From assembly GCF_030704535.1 (NCBI RefSeq), contig NC_081812.1, positions 22,605,501-22,669,500 of the forward strand: 64,000 nt of DNA, given 5' to 3'. The notes beneath the pieces were generated by a model. The model saw nothing but the letters and a program-made list of their open reading frames with translations. It was not told the origin of the DNA and searched no databases. Numbering within the stretch: position 1 is the first letter of the stretch; each line of letters starts with the position of its first letter. The position numbers and the translations under genes were made by a program. The stretch comes from Vitis vinifera (taxonomy: Eukaryota > Streptophyta > Magnoliopsida > Vitales > Vitaceae). Of the stretch, positions 1-10,000 are shown piece by piece.

Positions 1-700
1 AAACTTATATGAAAGTTTAATGGGTATTTTGATATTTTAATATCTTATATGATTTCGATATGTTATGTTATACTTATCAAACTTTAATTTTTGGCCCAAA
101 ACACAATTATACCTTTTAAATTTAACCGTACCAATCACGGACTAAAGTGTCAGCTAAAAAAAAACATAATGGAACTTTTGGTTTCGCCGCAGAGATGTGT
201 TGAATAGCTTTTTTTTTAACGTTTCTTCTTTTTCTTTTCCTACGGTAAAAATTAGGGTTTGAAAACGACATACAACGGTTGGTTATGCTTTATATTGAAA
301 ATAAATATTGTCTTTAAATATTTTTATTCAAAAATTCAGTTTTCAATTATTTTTTTTAGTAGAACAGATGGGATATTTTTTTTATATCAAATATATTTAA
401 GTTCTAGTTTTTAAAATAAATTTCCATTTACCTTATCGTCTAAAAATATTTTGCATTTTTGAAAAATAACCTGCATTTCTTATTTATTTTTTTAATAATA
501 ATAAACGAATACACAAAATGTGATGAATGTGATGATGCTAAAAGCATAGCTGAAAAAGGAGAGGGAAAAAAAAAATTGTTTCCATATTTTTTCCTTTCCT
601 TTCCAACAAATACTTTCGGCGTGAGCCACCGACATCAACGCTGGGACATGCCGAAGTTGAGCTGTTCGGTGAAGATTGTGGCACGTCACCATATGTCACA
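1..700. other. AT-rich spacer upstream of the first AG-peptide gene
   Basis: AT-rich sequence with homopolymer runs. The two short overlapping open frames near 460-707 have no codon bias or recognisable domain. The last 100 bases probably belong to the promoter of the AG-peptide gene that follows. I see nothing else supportable here. Confidence 0.6.
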
Positions 701-706
701 TCATTA

Positions 707-750
707 GTGGGGCCCACACACTGTTTTTAAACTCCTCTGGCTCTATATAT
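707..750 (+). promoter_or_regulatory. Promoter core of AG-peptide copy 1: GTGGGGCCCACACA block and TATA box
   Basis: A GTGGGGCCCACACA block lies at 707-720 and a TATATAT box at 743-750, 83 bases before the ATG at 833. The block contains the palindrome GTGGGGCCCAC, which resembles TCP-factor sites (GTGGNCCC class). A near-identical block stands in the same relation to the ATG of the second copy (4177-4196), and a degenerate one precedes the third, decayed copy (5770-5790). Conservation among the duplicates is visible in the sequence. TCP binding is inference. Confidence 0.55.
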
Positions 751-832
751 TTGACCCTCTAATGCTAGGCGTGACAGACGTTCTAATCTGCTCTCAAAGT
801 TTCTAGATCATTTCCCTTTTTATCGTTCACTA

Positions 833-1036
833 ATGGCGCAAGTTAGCATCATCAAAGCCTTAATGCTCGTCTTCGCAGTCGCGATTATCTCCGCGGCCAC
901 TACAGTCTCGGCGCAAGATGGTTCTCCGGCGCCGTCTCCGTCTCCAGACGCCGGATAGGCATTTTCCATTCCTCTCTCCGGTGCTGTCATTGCTTCATCT
1001 CTGATCCTGTCTCTTCTCGCTCTCTTGAAGCAATGA
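833..1036 (+). pseudogene. AG-peptide copy 1, truncated at the GPI attachment site (in-frame stop)
   Basis: This is a paralogue of the intact AG-peptide gene at 4320, with the same 204-nt length. The ATG is at 833. The frame encodes a signal peptide of about 27 residues ending VSA, then the short mature peptide QDGSPAPSPSPDAG with AP/SP motifs for arabinogalactan attachment. Codon 42 is TAG (956-958), where the intact copy has TCA (Ser), the probable omega residue. After the stop, the same frame still reads a well-preserved hydrophobic GPI signal ending at TGA 1034-1036, with no indel. The gene could yield a 41-residue precursor whose mature peptide is secreted but not anchored, or it may simply be dead. 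The promoter block and TATA box are intact. Family function: GPI-anchored AG-peptides are plasma-membrane/cell-wall proteoglycans of the AGP16/20/22/41 type. Confidence 0.7.
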
Positions 1037-3244
1037 GCTCCGATCCGTGAGAGACTCTCATATTGCATTGCTACCGGTTGATTTTGTATGGTGATTGTAT
1101 TGAATTCGTTCTTTTTTTTTTTTTTTTTTTTGTTTTTTGTTATGAAGAATTATAACAAATTTACATTTCTTGCTTTGGATTTGGTCGTGCTGCACCTGTA
1201 ATCTCTTGTTCACGCTTCACAAGATTTATTTTAAAAAAAAATTTACATCAAGGATCTGATTGAACTTTTGGGGGATCCGCGCGATCGACTTTCATGTATT
1301 TTGTATCTCTCGATGAAGCTAGAGGAACAGAAATAGGCAGTGTTTATACCTTCTTGCTTGTTCACGCAATATCTAATAATAAGTTAATAACAATGTTTTC
1401 AAAAGCAGTTTCACCACATTTTCAGTAGCGCATGTATTTGATTGAATTAGAAAACTCTTTACTGATTTTTAAAAAATAAAAAAATTGTTTCAAAAACTTT
1501 TTTAAAAAAAATATTTTACCAAATTCAAATTCATAGCGACAGATATTCATCAACGGTTGCTGAAGTACTTATATTTTATAATTTTGCTTTACAATGAAGC
1601 ATAAATAAAGTTTACAAAAATATGAACATGTATTGATATAAGGGGCATAATAAATTTATTATTGATAAATAAGAGGATAAAAAAAAATTATAAAAACCGT
1701 TGAACTCACATTAATTTGAGAATACGAGATTTTAAAAACAACATAGACAACTCTATTTGGAGTTCATTTGTTTAGTTAGTTTATTAGATGCATAAATTAA
1801 ATGTTCTATTATTTCAATATTTATCACCATGATTCTTTTAACATATACCATTTGAAGTTTCATGCTTAGACTAGAGAACCAGTGGGAGAAAATATGTTTG
1901 AATATTTATTTTTTGTTTTTCATTCTTTAAAAATTCAAAAAATAGAAAAAGTGAAAAACTAATTTGGTTGGTGTTTTCATATTTGAGTTTATGATCAAGG
2001 TAACATTAAAAAAAAATAAAAAATAAAAAATCTAAACCTATGATAAAAATATTTGTTAAAATAATACATTGATATAGTATCAAGTTTCACTTTATTATTT
2101 ATTTATTTTTTGTTTTTTCATTTTAAAATCATAATTAGTAATTATGGTTTTAGCTTTGAAGTTTAAACAATAATTAAAACTCGTTTAATAATGACTTTAG
2201 AAATTGTTTCTAACCAATAAATAGTTAAAAACAAAATTTATTAAAGTGTTAAAAAGTTTAGAAATCTTTTATAAAAATAATATCAAACACATTATTATTG
2301 ACGGTGGTTTTTAAAATCATTGTTGATAATCATGGTTTTAAATCATCAAATATAATCTTTGACATAAAAAAAAGTCATTTAATTGATTACATAATTATAA
2401 ATATTTTAAGAAAGATCTATTTTTATTGTTATTTTCAAAAGCACTTTTTTAACCTTAAATCCTTCAAAATTTCCTTAAAAACTAAACAAGTGAAAATAGT
2501 TAAAAAAAGTAAAAACATGAAAGTTAATAAAATAATGTAAAATAAATAAAATGAATGTGAATATTTATTAATTATGATTCAAAGTCAAATTAAGACAATG
2601 AAAATATCGGTAATTACTGATATATTGATATTTTGATTTTACGGATTTTTTTTTTTGAAAATATAGATATATTTAAAATTAATCAAAATTTATGAAAATA
2701 TAAGAAAAATCCCATAAAAATGCAATTAGAAGTATAATAGATATTTTAAATTTATTTTGTTAAATAATTTGATATATGCATGATATAATTTATCATATTT
2801 AATAATAATTTCGTATACATCGATAAAAAATATGAATTTTATAAGTATACATTTATTATTAAATTATATTTTATGTAAAATATTGTATTTTTTTTACTAT
2901 AAGTCTATAATATATCTAATTTAAAAATATATTTAATATCAAAATTTTAATCTATTTAATTCAATTATATTAAATGATATAAAATAAATGGTGATATATG
3001 TATAATTATAATATTTAATAATAATGTTTATAACTTGAAAACATATTTTATGCATATACATCTAATTTTGACGTATTTAATAACATAAAAAATAATGATA
3101 ATTTGCATAAGTATTTTTTATTTTAAAATTTTGATAATTTTATTCAAAAATTAATAGTTATTTTATATGTAATTATTATATAAAAGTCACAATAACCAAA
3201 ATTAATTTATTTATACTAAATTTATTCTGATTAATTTATAATTA
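1037..3244. other. AT-rich spacer with decayed repeats
   Basis: The first ~200 bases resemble the 3' UTR of the AG-peptide gene: both copies carry a match to ATTGTATTGAATTC or close to it after the stop. The rest is extremely AT-rich, with long A and T runs (for example about 1111-1130). No gene is visible; the open frame at 2298-2540 is low-complexity and looks like chance. Confidence 0.6.
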
Positions 3245-3269
3245 TATATATAACATTTATTTAGACAAA

Positions 3270-3557
3270 AACATAGTTGGTTGGCTGGTGTTGGTGGGTG
3301 ATTGTGAGTGTGAGGTTGGGGGTTCAAATCCTTTTCCATTTGGTGTTTGGATTGTCGATGTGGGTGCATTGAAGAAGTGGAGTACTCATAGCGTGCAGCA
3401 CCAGCTAGTTGGATTGGGCCAACAGAAGAGTTTTGGGGAAAAATTGGAATCCCACATCGACAATCCATGACACCAAAAAGGTGTATCGGAGAAGTGGAGT
3501 ACTCATAGGCATGCACTGCCAGGCTAGTTGGGTTGGGCCAACAGAAGAGTTTTGGGG
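3270..3557. repeat. Composite repeat: SINE-like head, inverted repeat and tandem duplication
   Basis: Three structures overlap. (a) 3275-3335 looks tRNA-derived: a GGTTCAAATCC B-box match at about 3320 is preceded by a GT-rich A-box-like stretch. (b) An inverted repeat pairs GATTGTCGATGTGGG (3350-3364) with CCCACATCGACAATC (3451-3465); with mismatches it extends to about 26 bases per arm. (c) A segment of about 67 bases beginning GAAGTGGAGTACTCATAG is present at 3373-3438 and again at 3490-3557, about 118 bases apart. The open frames here on both strands come from this repeat and are not genes. The element class is uncertain; a non-autonomous transposon is most likely. Confidence 0.5.
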
Positions 3558-3599
3558 TAATGTGGTAATGTGGCACCGAACTATCAACATTTTCATTTG

Positions 3600-4140
3600 G
3601 ATATCACAATATTATTATATTTTTCATATTTGTACTAATAATATTTCACTTGAAAGTAATTATTTTTTAAATCAAATATTTTAAAAATAAATATGCCTAT
3701 TTGATCAGTATTTTTGTTAATTATAGATATATGAAAATATTTTGTTGTACTATTTAAATAATTTTTTTTATCACACATCGAGAAAATAAAATAAAATGTA
3801 ATGAATAAATATAACATAATTATTTGTAAATAAAAATTAATACCTAATAAAATAATATAATTGATCAATTCTTTTATTAATTATAGTCATATTATTTAAA
3901 AGAAAACTAATTAATAGAGAAAAAAATAAAAAAGAATAATCAATATATACAATTGGATAAGAAAATAAAATGTAAAAAATAAAAACGTTTCCACACCAAA
4001 CACAACTTTAGAGCAAATAAGGAGAACAAGTAAAATAAAATTGATTTGGAATTTATCTTAAAAGGGTTGATTTCAAAGAAATTTAGAAGTTTTCCAACTA
4101 AGAAAACGAGTGAGAAAGCATGTTCTAGAGAAAGGCGCGA
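3600..4140. other. AT-rich spacer upstream of the intact AG-peptide gene
   Basis: Homopolymer-rich AT sequence with no coding signal, passing into the promoter of the AG-peptide gene at its right end. Confidence 0.55.
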
Positions 4141-4214
4141 CACGTGCCAATTGTCGGTGAGCTGTTTCCATTCACAGTGGGGTCCACACGCCCCTCCAAA
4201 ACTACTATATATAA
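4141..4214 (+). promoter_or_regulatory. Promoter of AG-peptide copy 2: G-box, GTGGGGTCCACAC block, TATA box
   Basis: A CACGTG G-box is at 4141-4146, the GTGGGGTCCACACGCCCCTC block at 4177-4196 and a TATATATAA box at 4206-4214. The TATA box lies about 106 bases before the ATG. The central block is shared with the promoter of copy 1 and, in degenerate form, with copy 3. The G-box suggests bZIP/bHLH input, which is inference. Confidence 0.55.
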
Positions 4215-4319
4215 GATTCACCCCTTCACTATATCTATCAAGAAGCACTCGGCCTTCTCTCTTGCTTTATTTTTCTCTTTTTAGTTCATAACTGGTGTGC
4301 GCTTCTGTATCCTTCGCTA

Positions 4320-4523
4320 ATGGCGCAAGTTAGCATCGTCAGAGCCTTGATGCTCGTCTTCGTGGTCGCGATCTTCTCCGCGGCCGCTACAGTTTCCACG
4401 CAAGATGTTTCTCCGGCGCCGGCTCCGTCTCCAGACGCCGGATCAGCGTTCTCTGTACCTTTCCCGTACGCTGTGATTGCCTCCTCTCTCATCTTGTCTC
4501 TTTTCGCTCTCTTGAAGCCTTGA
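4320..4523 (+). CDS. Arabinogalactan peptide (AGP16/20-like), intact
   Basis: An intronless 67-residue precursor with the classic AG-peptide layout. Residues 1 to about 27 are a signal peptide (MAQVSIVRALMLVFVVAIFS...), cleaved before Gln. The mature peptide is QDVSPAPAPSPDAGS, whose AP and SP dipeptides would be hydroxylated and carry arabinogalactan chains. From about residue 43 there is a GPI-addition signal with a hydrophobic tail (VIASSLILSLFALLKP). The product should be a GPI-anchored proteoglycan at the plasma membrane and in the cell wall. Length and architecture match Arabidopsis AGP16/20/22/41; I cannot tell which is the orthologue. The start is the only ATG that gives the signal peptide, and it lies downstream of a good TATA box. 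Its duplicates are the truncated copy at 833 and the decayed copy at 5.7-6.56 kb, all on the same strand. Confidence 0.85.
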   Translation: MAQVSIVRALMLVFVVAIFSAAATVSTQDVSPAPAPSPDAGSAFSVPFPYAVIASSLILSLFALLKP

Positions 4524-5560
4524 GTCACGATCTATAATACATTTGTAGTTTGCATCTAGATGATCTTGCAGAGTCATTGTATCGAATTCCTTATTTTTTA
4601 TTTATTTATCACATATAAATGAATAAATTTATATTTGGCCCAAATCATTTGGATAGCTTGATTCATCTGACATTTTTCATTCGGACAAAAAAAAAAAACG
4701 AAGGTAGGGAGAAACAGGAGGAAGTAGTATTTGTATGTCCTATCTACAGAAAAAGAAAGGAAAATTGAATATGAATAATTTTAATTCTGGTATCAAAATC
4801 AATAAATGTTATAAAATTATTAAGTTTTTAGGAAGATATCGTGCATGTAGACTAGGATGGCCTTTCAATTTTTAGGATTTCATTCCTAACACGTTTTTAA
4901 ATGACCGGTAAATTCAAGATGAATGAATATAACATTCTAAATATCTAATATTTTCAAATTGATGACAAATATTAATATTTGTCGCAAATCTCTCTATATA
5001 AGTGCAATATTTTTTATATAATGAATTATAGAAATAAATAAATAATAAAAAAATAAATAATAAATTTAAAATCAATAATTTATTTTAATATATTATTTTA
5101 AATTCATTTAAATTATTTTAACTTAGCATCGATAATGTATAAATTTTAAATCAGTTTTAATTATATTTATTTTTTTAAATATTTTTTATATAATTAAATA
5201 TAAGAAAATAATTTTTAAATTTTTTTTTATTTCAAGTTATCTCGTGAATTCACCGATAAAAACTGAAACAATATTTTAAAATAATAATAGTGTTTTAGTA
5301 AAATAAAATAATTAATAATGTTATATATTTAATATTTTTAAAATTTAAAAATAAATCAAATAAGTATTTTTATATAAAATAACCAAATATCATAATTGCC
5401 CAATTTAATGGAATAGACACATCCAAGCCCACCCTGAATACTAAGTTTGGGTCGTGGTGTAAGAAATAGGAATAATATAAGTTGCATTCCTAATTTTCCT
5501 TATTTGATTATTTAAATTAATGAAAATTTATTTTTATTAATTTTAGATTTTTAGTTTATT
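4524..5560. other. AT-rich spacer, 3' UTR of AG-peptide copy 2 at its left end
   Basis: About 80 bases of probable 3' UTR, including TTGTATCGAATTCC, are followed by AT-rich sequence without coding potential. Confidence 0.55.
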
Positions 5561-5565
5561 ATTTT

Positions 5566-5690
5566 TAAAGTATGTTTGAAAGTAAATATAAAAAACGTTT
5601 TTAATATTTTTAATATTTAAATAAAATTATTTTTTTAAGTATTAAAAATATTAAAAGCGTTTTTTTTTTTGTCATTATCAAATCGGATGT
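5566..5690. repeat. Palindromic MITE-like repeat
   Basis: A stretch beginning AGTATGTTTGAAAGTAAATA continues through AACGTTTTTAATATTTTTAA and returns as its approximate inverse, AAGTATTAAAAATATTAAAA followed by GCG. The same palindrome occurs several times at 14.6-15.3 kb. It is probably a non-autonomous DNA element inserted just upstream of the decayed AG-peptide copy. Confidence 0.45.
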
Positions 5691-5699
5691 TAATATTTT

Positions 5700-6560
5700 A
5701 TAAGAATATGCGCATGCCAGGTTGGCGTTTGGTAAGTCTGGTGACCGATCAACAGCTGTTAGCGTTGAGGTGGGGTCTACGCTCCCCTCTTCAACCACGC
5801 TACGCATTCCATCCCCTCTGATACACCTCCACACACTCCTGACTCCCCTTCGTCTCCTCTTCGTCCTGTCTGGCTCGTAGATCATGTAGGAATCTAAACG
5901 AAAATCCCATAGGTTTAATAAATATTATATTTATAAAATTATTTCTAAATCTACAATATTTTCAAAAAATCGAATTAATAATTATCTTTTATCAAACAAC
6001 TTGAATTAAAATTTGAAAAAGATAATTTTCATATTTAAACTGAAATTATGTTTCGAAAAGATAACCTTCAATTGTTATTAAAAAAAATAATGTTTCAACA
6101 TTGGAGAGTTTACCGTCACTGCTCTACCACCAAGCCATGGATCACATTCTTCGTATCCCTCTCCAAAGCTATTTTTACCTCTCATCTTTTCTCTTCTCTG
6201 TTCCCTTGAATCACTGAGTATGTATAGAGATTTACTTTGCTGTTACCTCCTCACTCACTTTTCTCTTCTCTGTTCCCTTGAATCACTGAGTATGCATAGA
6301 GATTTACTTTGCTGTTACCTCCTCTCTCACTTTTCTCTTCTCGCCCTCTTGAATTAGTGAGTACCCATAGAAATTTTCTTTCTTGCTGACTCCTCTCTTC
6401 TCTTTTCGCTCTGTCGAAAGAGTGGGTATGCACTATGCATAGAGTTTTACTTTGTTGTTGCCTCCCCTCTCTCGACTCTCATCTTCCCTTCTTGCTCTCT
6501 TGAATCACTGGGTATCCACAGATATTTACACTGTCGGATCGTATTGAATTTATTCTTCCT
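5700..6560 (+). pseudogene. Decayed third AG-peptide copy with internal tandem array
   Basis: The left part (about 5740-5890) retains the promoter block of the family (GTGGGGTCTACGCTCCCCTC, 5770-5790), preceded as in copy 2 by an AGCTGTT motif. No ATG or mature-peptide coding remains. The right part (6177-6534) consists of about five units of 68-73 bp. Each resembles the GPI-signal end of the gene: GCTGTTACCTCCTCTCTCAC followed by CTTTTCTCTTCTC and CCTCTTGAATCACTGAG, against the GCTGTGATTGCCTCCTCTCT...CTCTTGAAGCCTTGAG of copy 2. The block ends with GTATTGAATTTATTCTTCC, matching the 3' UTR of the other copies. Homology is by eye, so a proper alignment should confirm it. Confidence 0.5.
6177..6534 (+). 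repeat. Tandem array, about 71-bp unit, about 5 copies
   Basis: Units run approximately 6177-6244, 6245-6315, 6316-6387, 6388-6460 and 6461-6534. The first two are nearly identical (both contain TGTTCCCTTGAATCACTGAG). The third to fifth diverge, and the last keeps CTCTCTTGAATCACTGGGTA. Divergence increases to the right, suggesting recent amplification at the left end. See the pseudogene entry for its likely origin. Confidence 0.75.
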
Positions 6561-7002
6561 TATTTAATAAACAATCGTCTAAATGAAAACATGAACAGTT
6601 AATGTTCGTATGGTTAGATTAAAAAGGCCCCTCAAAACCCCATTTTTAAAATTTAATCTCCCACCATTTTTTTGGCATCATAAAAATATTCCCATTATTT
6701 TCTTGTAAAAATAATTATTTTTTTTAAAACCTACATGCAAATACTTAAAATAAAAAATGATATTTATATCAAAAAATAAATTATTTTTTCAGAAAAAACA
6801 TGAAAAAGAGTTAGATTTTCGATTTTGGGAAATATTTTATCACTTTTAACCAAATATTTCTAAAATCATTTCTTTTTTGCTGCTTTTTTTTTTTTTTTTT
6901 CGAATATTTATACAAATTTTAGTTTTTTGTTACACGTACAAATGGTGTAAAAGCCCTCAGACCACATTTCTTTCCGATTTGGTGCAGGGTTGAGTAAATA
7001 TT
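6561..7002. other. Spacer between the AG-peptide cluster and the 3' end of CtpA
   Basis: AT-rich sequence with a long T run near 6880-6900. The right end (about 6850-7002) is probably the 3' UTR of the minus-strand CtpA gene. No other feature is visible. Confidence 0.5.
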
Positions 7003-10000
7003 TCAGGAAGGAGTCCCCTTGGATTCTTGAACGTCCAACTCATGCTCTGCTACCATGATGCATGAGTCAGCTTCCAGAGATGAGGCTGAGCTTTTATCCT
7101 TCAACAATGATTCTTTTGGTGAACTTAGCATCTCTGTTGAGCACTGAACGTCGGGTGTAATTCCAACCTGGTCTATGTCGTGTAATGCTGGTGATAAATA
7201 CTTGGCAACTGTCACAAACAGAGCTGATCCATCATGGAGCTCTGTAACACTCTGTGCCAATTATGATGATAAAACAATTAAAACCATGACAGAAATGGCA
7301 AGAAAAGAACAGCCACTACCACAAACACCCAGTTTCTAGTGAACTTCTGGAGGTCTGGTTGATGACTATAAACTGAAGAGAAATCTTTAGTATATCATGA
7401 CTGAGACTACCTGAATTTTCCCTTTCCCAAAGGTTTTATGCCCGACAAGAATAGCTCTACCATTGTCATGCAGTGCTCCAGCCAGAATCTCACTTGCACT
7501 TGCACTGCCCTCATTCACCTGTTTCAGCAAGGGGAAAAAAATGGCAGTAGAAACCATTTCAGAGCCATTCTATGAAACCCATGTTTTAGGCGTGCAACTT
7601 ATTGAAAAAAAATAAAAATGCAGAGCCACTTTTATTACTTGTAATTGAAATAAAAATAGTGACAGTACGCTGCTGAAGGGTCCGGAACTTACAAGCACGA
7701 CAAGTGGATCACGTGTTATGGCATGCCCATCGACCATGTTAATGGGTAGCATATTCCCATCCCGATCAATGGTGTTCACCAAAGTTTCGTCGCCATCTAG
7801 CCATATTTGGGCAACATCAAGTCCAACTTTTACCAAACCACCCTATTATATGATTTGAAAGAAAAAGACAAACAGGATGAATGCAAAAAATGTTGGATGG
7901 ATAGTCAATGAACTTTCAGAAACAAATTCCATCAATTCAAGCATTGTGGAGCTACCGGATTGTTCCTCAAATCCAGTATGTATGAGCATACATCCTGAGC
8001 CTCCATTTCATGAATGCAATTTTCCATTTCAGCTGCAGCTGTCTGTCAAGAAAGAAAAGCAATGGCTGGATTCATAAGAAAATATAAAAGTATGACAAGC
8101 ATTCAGCTGGTAAGGGACTGAATTATTGTAATTCAATCTATAATTGCAAAAATGAGAAAGAATTGCATCTGTCCATGGCCAAGAGATGAGTTAAAGCAAC
8201 AATTACCTGAGAAAACGCAGACAGCTTTACATATCCTAATTTTGATACATGGCCATCTGGGGTTTTGTGGGGGATGATAGCACTGGATATGGGGGAAAGC
8301 TTAATAAAATCACGGGATAGTTTGACCTTCAAGAAGATCGACATGTTCCGTGTCAGCTCATCATAGACTATTATGAAGTGAGAATCAAACAAAGCTCATG
8401 CATATTAATGCAGGACACTGCCATCCATTATTTATTTAAGAAGGTTTCTTCTTATGGAGTCATGAAGACAGCCATTGCATTCTGTCATAAACCACTACCA
8501 ACCAATGGATATGTGATGAAAAAATACCTCTCTGAAACCAGAGTCACTTCCCCAATCTGTTCCCTGGATAAGAGAACAGTAAATCAGTTAGGAAATTCAT
8601 ATTTATAGAGAAGATGACATATCAGCACAAAAACCTAAAATAAAAGAAATACTTTTTCCCTAAAAAACAAGGGCACTGTCCATTAGAGAACCATATCAGA
8701 CATCAAGTGTTAGATACTTGTCCATGCCACCAAAATCACTCAAAATCAGCGGCTAGAGAGAGGAATATTACACTGTGAAGTTTTACTGTAACAGTTGTTC
8801 CAACACGCCCTCGAAGCTTCTGTGCTGCTGTTTCATCATCAGTACCATCAAGTCTCTCTCCTGAAGCCCACAAACAACATTCAAGATGACTTGTGTGAGT
8901 CCTTGTTATGAACCTTTAAGGTCATATTTTGACCTTGTACAGAACAAAGGAACAAGAAAGGAAAATCCTGAAAAACTACTTTGAAAATAAATCTTTCTCA
9001 AGCTATTTTCAGCATTCGTAATTCCTTTCCCTCATTCTCCTTTTTAATTGGAATGGAGCCTGAAGGATAAAGGATGATTAATTATGTGATCAAGATATTA
9101 CATATGGATTAATACTCATTTTCAGCTTGGTAATTAACAAGGTCAAAAGCTTGAGTTATACCATTAATCTCAATCAACTCATCTCCTTCATGTATGCCAG
9201 CACGAGCTGCAGGGCTGCCCTCTATGCAAGACAAAACAATCTGCAATCACAACAAAGAAAATTGATACTATAATGCATGAATATGTAACATATTACATGT
9301 TAAATATGGCATTTGACGCCATCAATAGAAGCATATGCAATTATTTTATGAATGGTTTGCATAATTAACACCACATGCTTGACTTTATCCTACAGTTTAA
9401 GGAGTAAATAACATGAAAAATGGTAGAACAATAGACTATTGATATTCTTCAAATCATTGACATGATTTGTTAGCTCTCTTCTCCGATATGGAAGCATAAT
9501 CGATGAGCACATAAGGGTTGGTTTGGCAATGTTTTAGTTTTCAAAATAAAGTTTTTAAGAACTGTTTCTTAAAACAGTTTCTAATTGATTTGAAAAAAAA
9601 AATTATTTAGAAACTCAAATATAGAAAAATGAAGGTAGTATGCACTTATGTACAATATGAAAATTCCCAAAAGTATTCTCCATATTTTTAGTTGTTTGTC
9701 AAAAAACATAAAATAAAAAACCTAAAAACACCTCAGAGTGGTTTTAAAAAATAACCTAGTTTCACAACAAATTCTTTAAAAATTATTTCGATAAAAATAT
9801 TTGTCAAAATGGTTTCTCAATTAGAAATCTGTTTTCTGTAAAAGTTCTGTACGCTTATGTATAATGCAAAAATTCCTTAAATATTCTCAATATTTTTAAT
9901 TGTTTCTTAAAAAACTTGAAAAAAAAAAGAATAAAAAAACCCTTCAAATTCTTTAAAAACAATTTTCAGTGAAAAATTTTGTCAAACATGTACTTTTCAA

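Noticed and set aside
3449..3459. Exact match to the plant snRNA upstream element ATCCCACATCG
   Set aside because: No TATA box at the expected distance and no snRNA sequence follow; the motif belongs to one arm of an inverted repeat.
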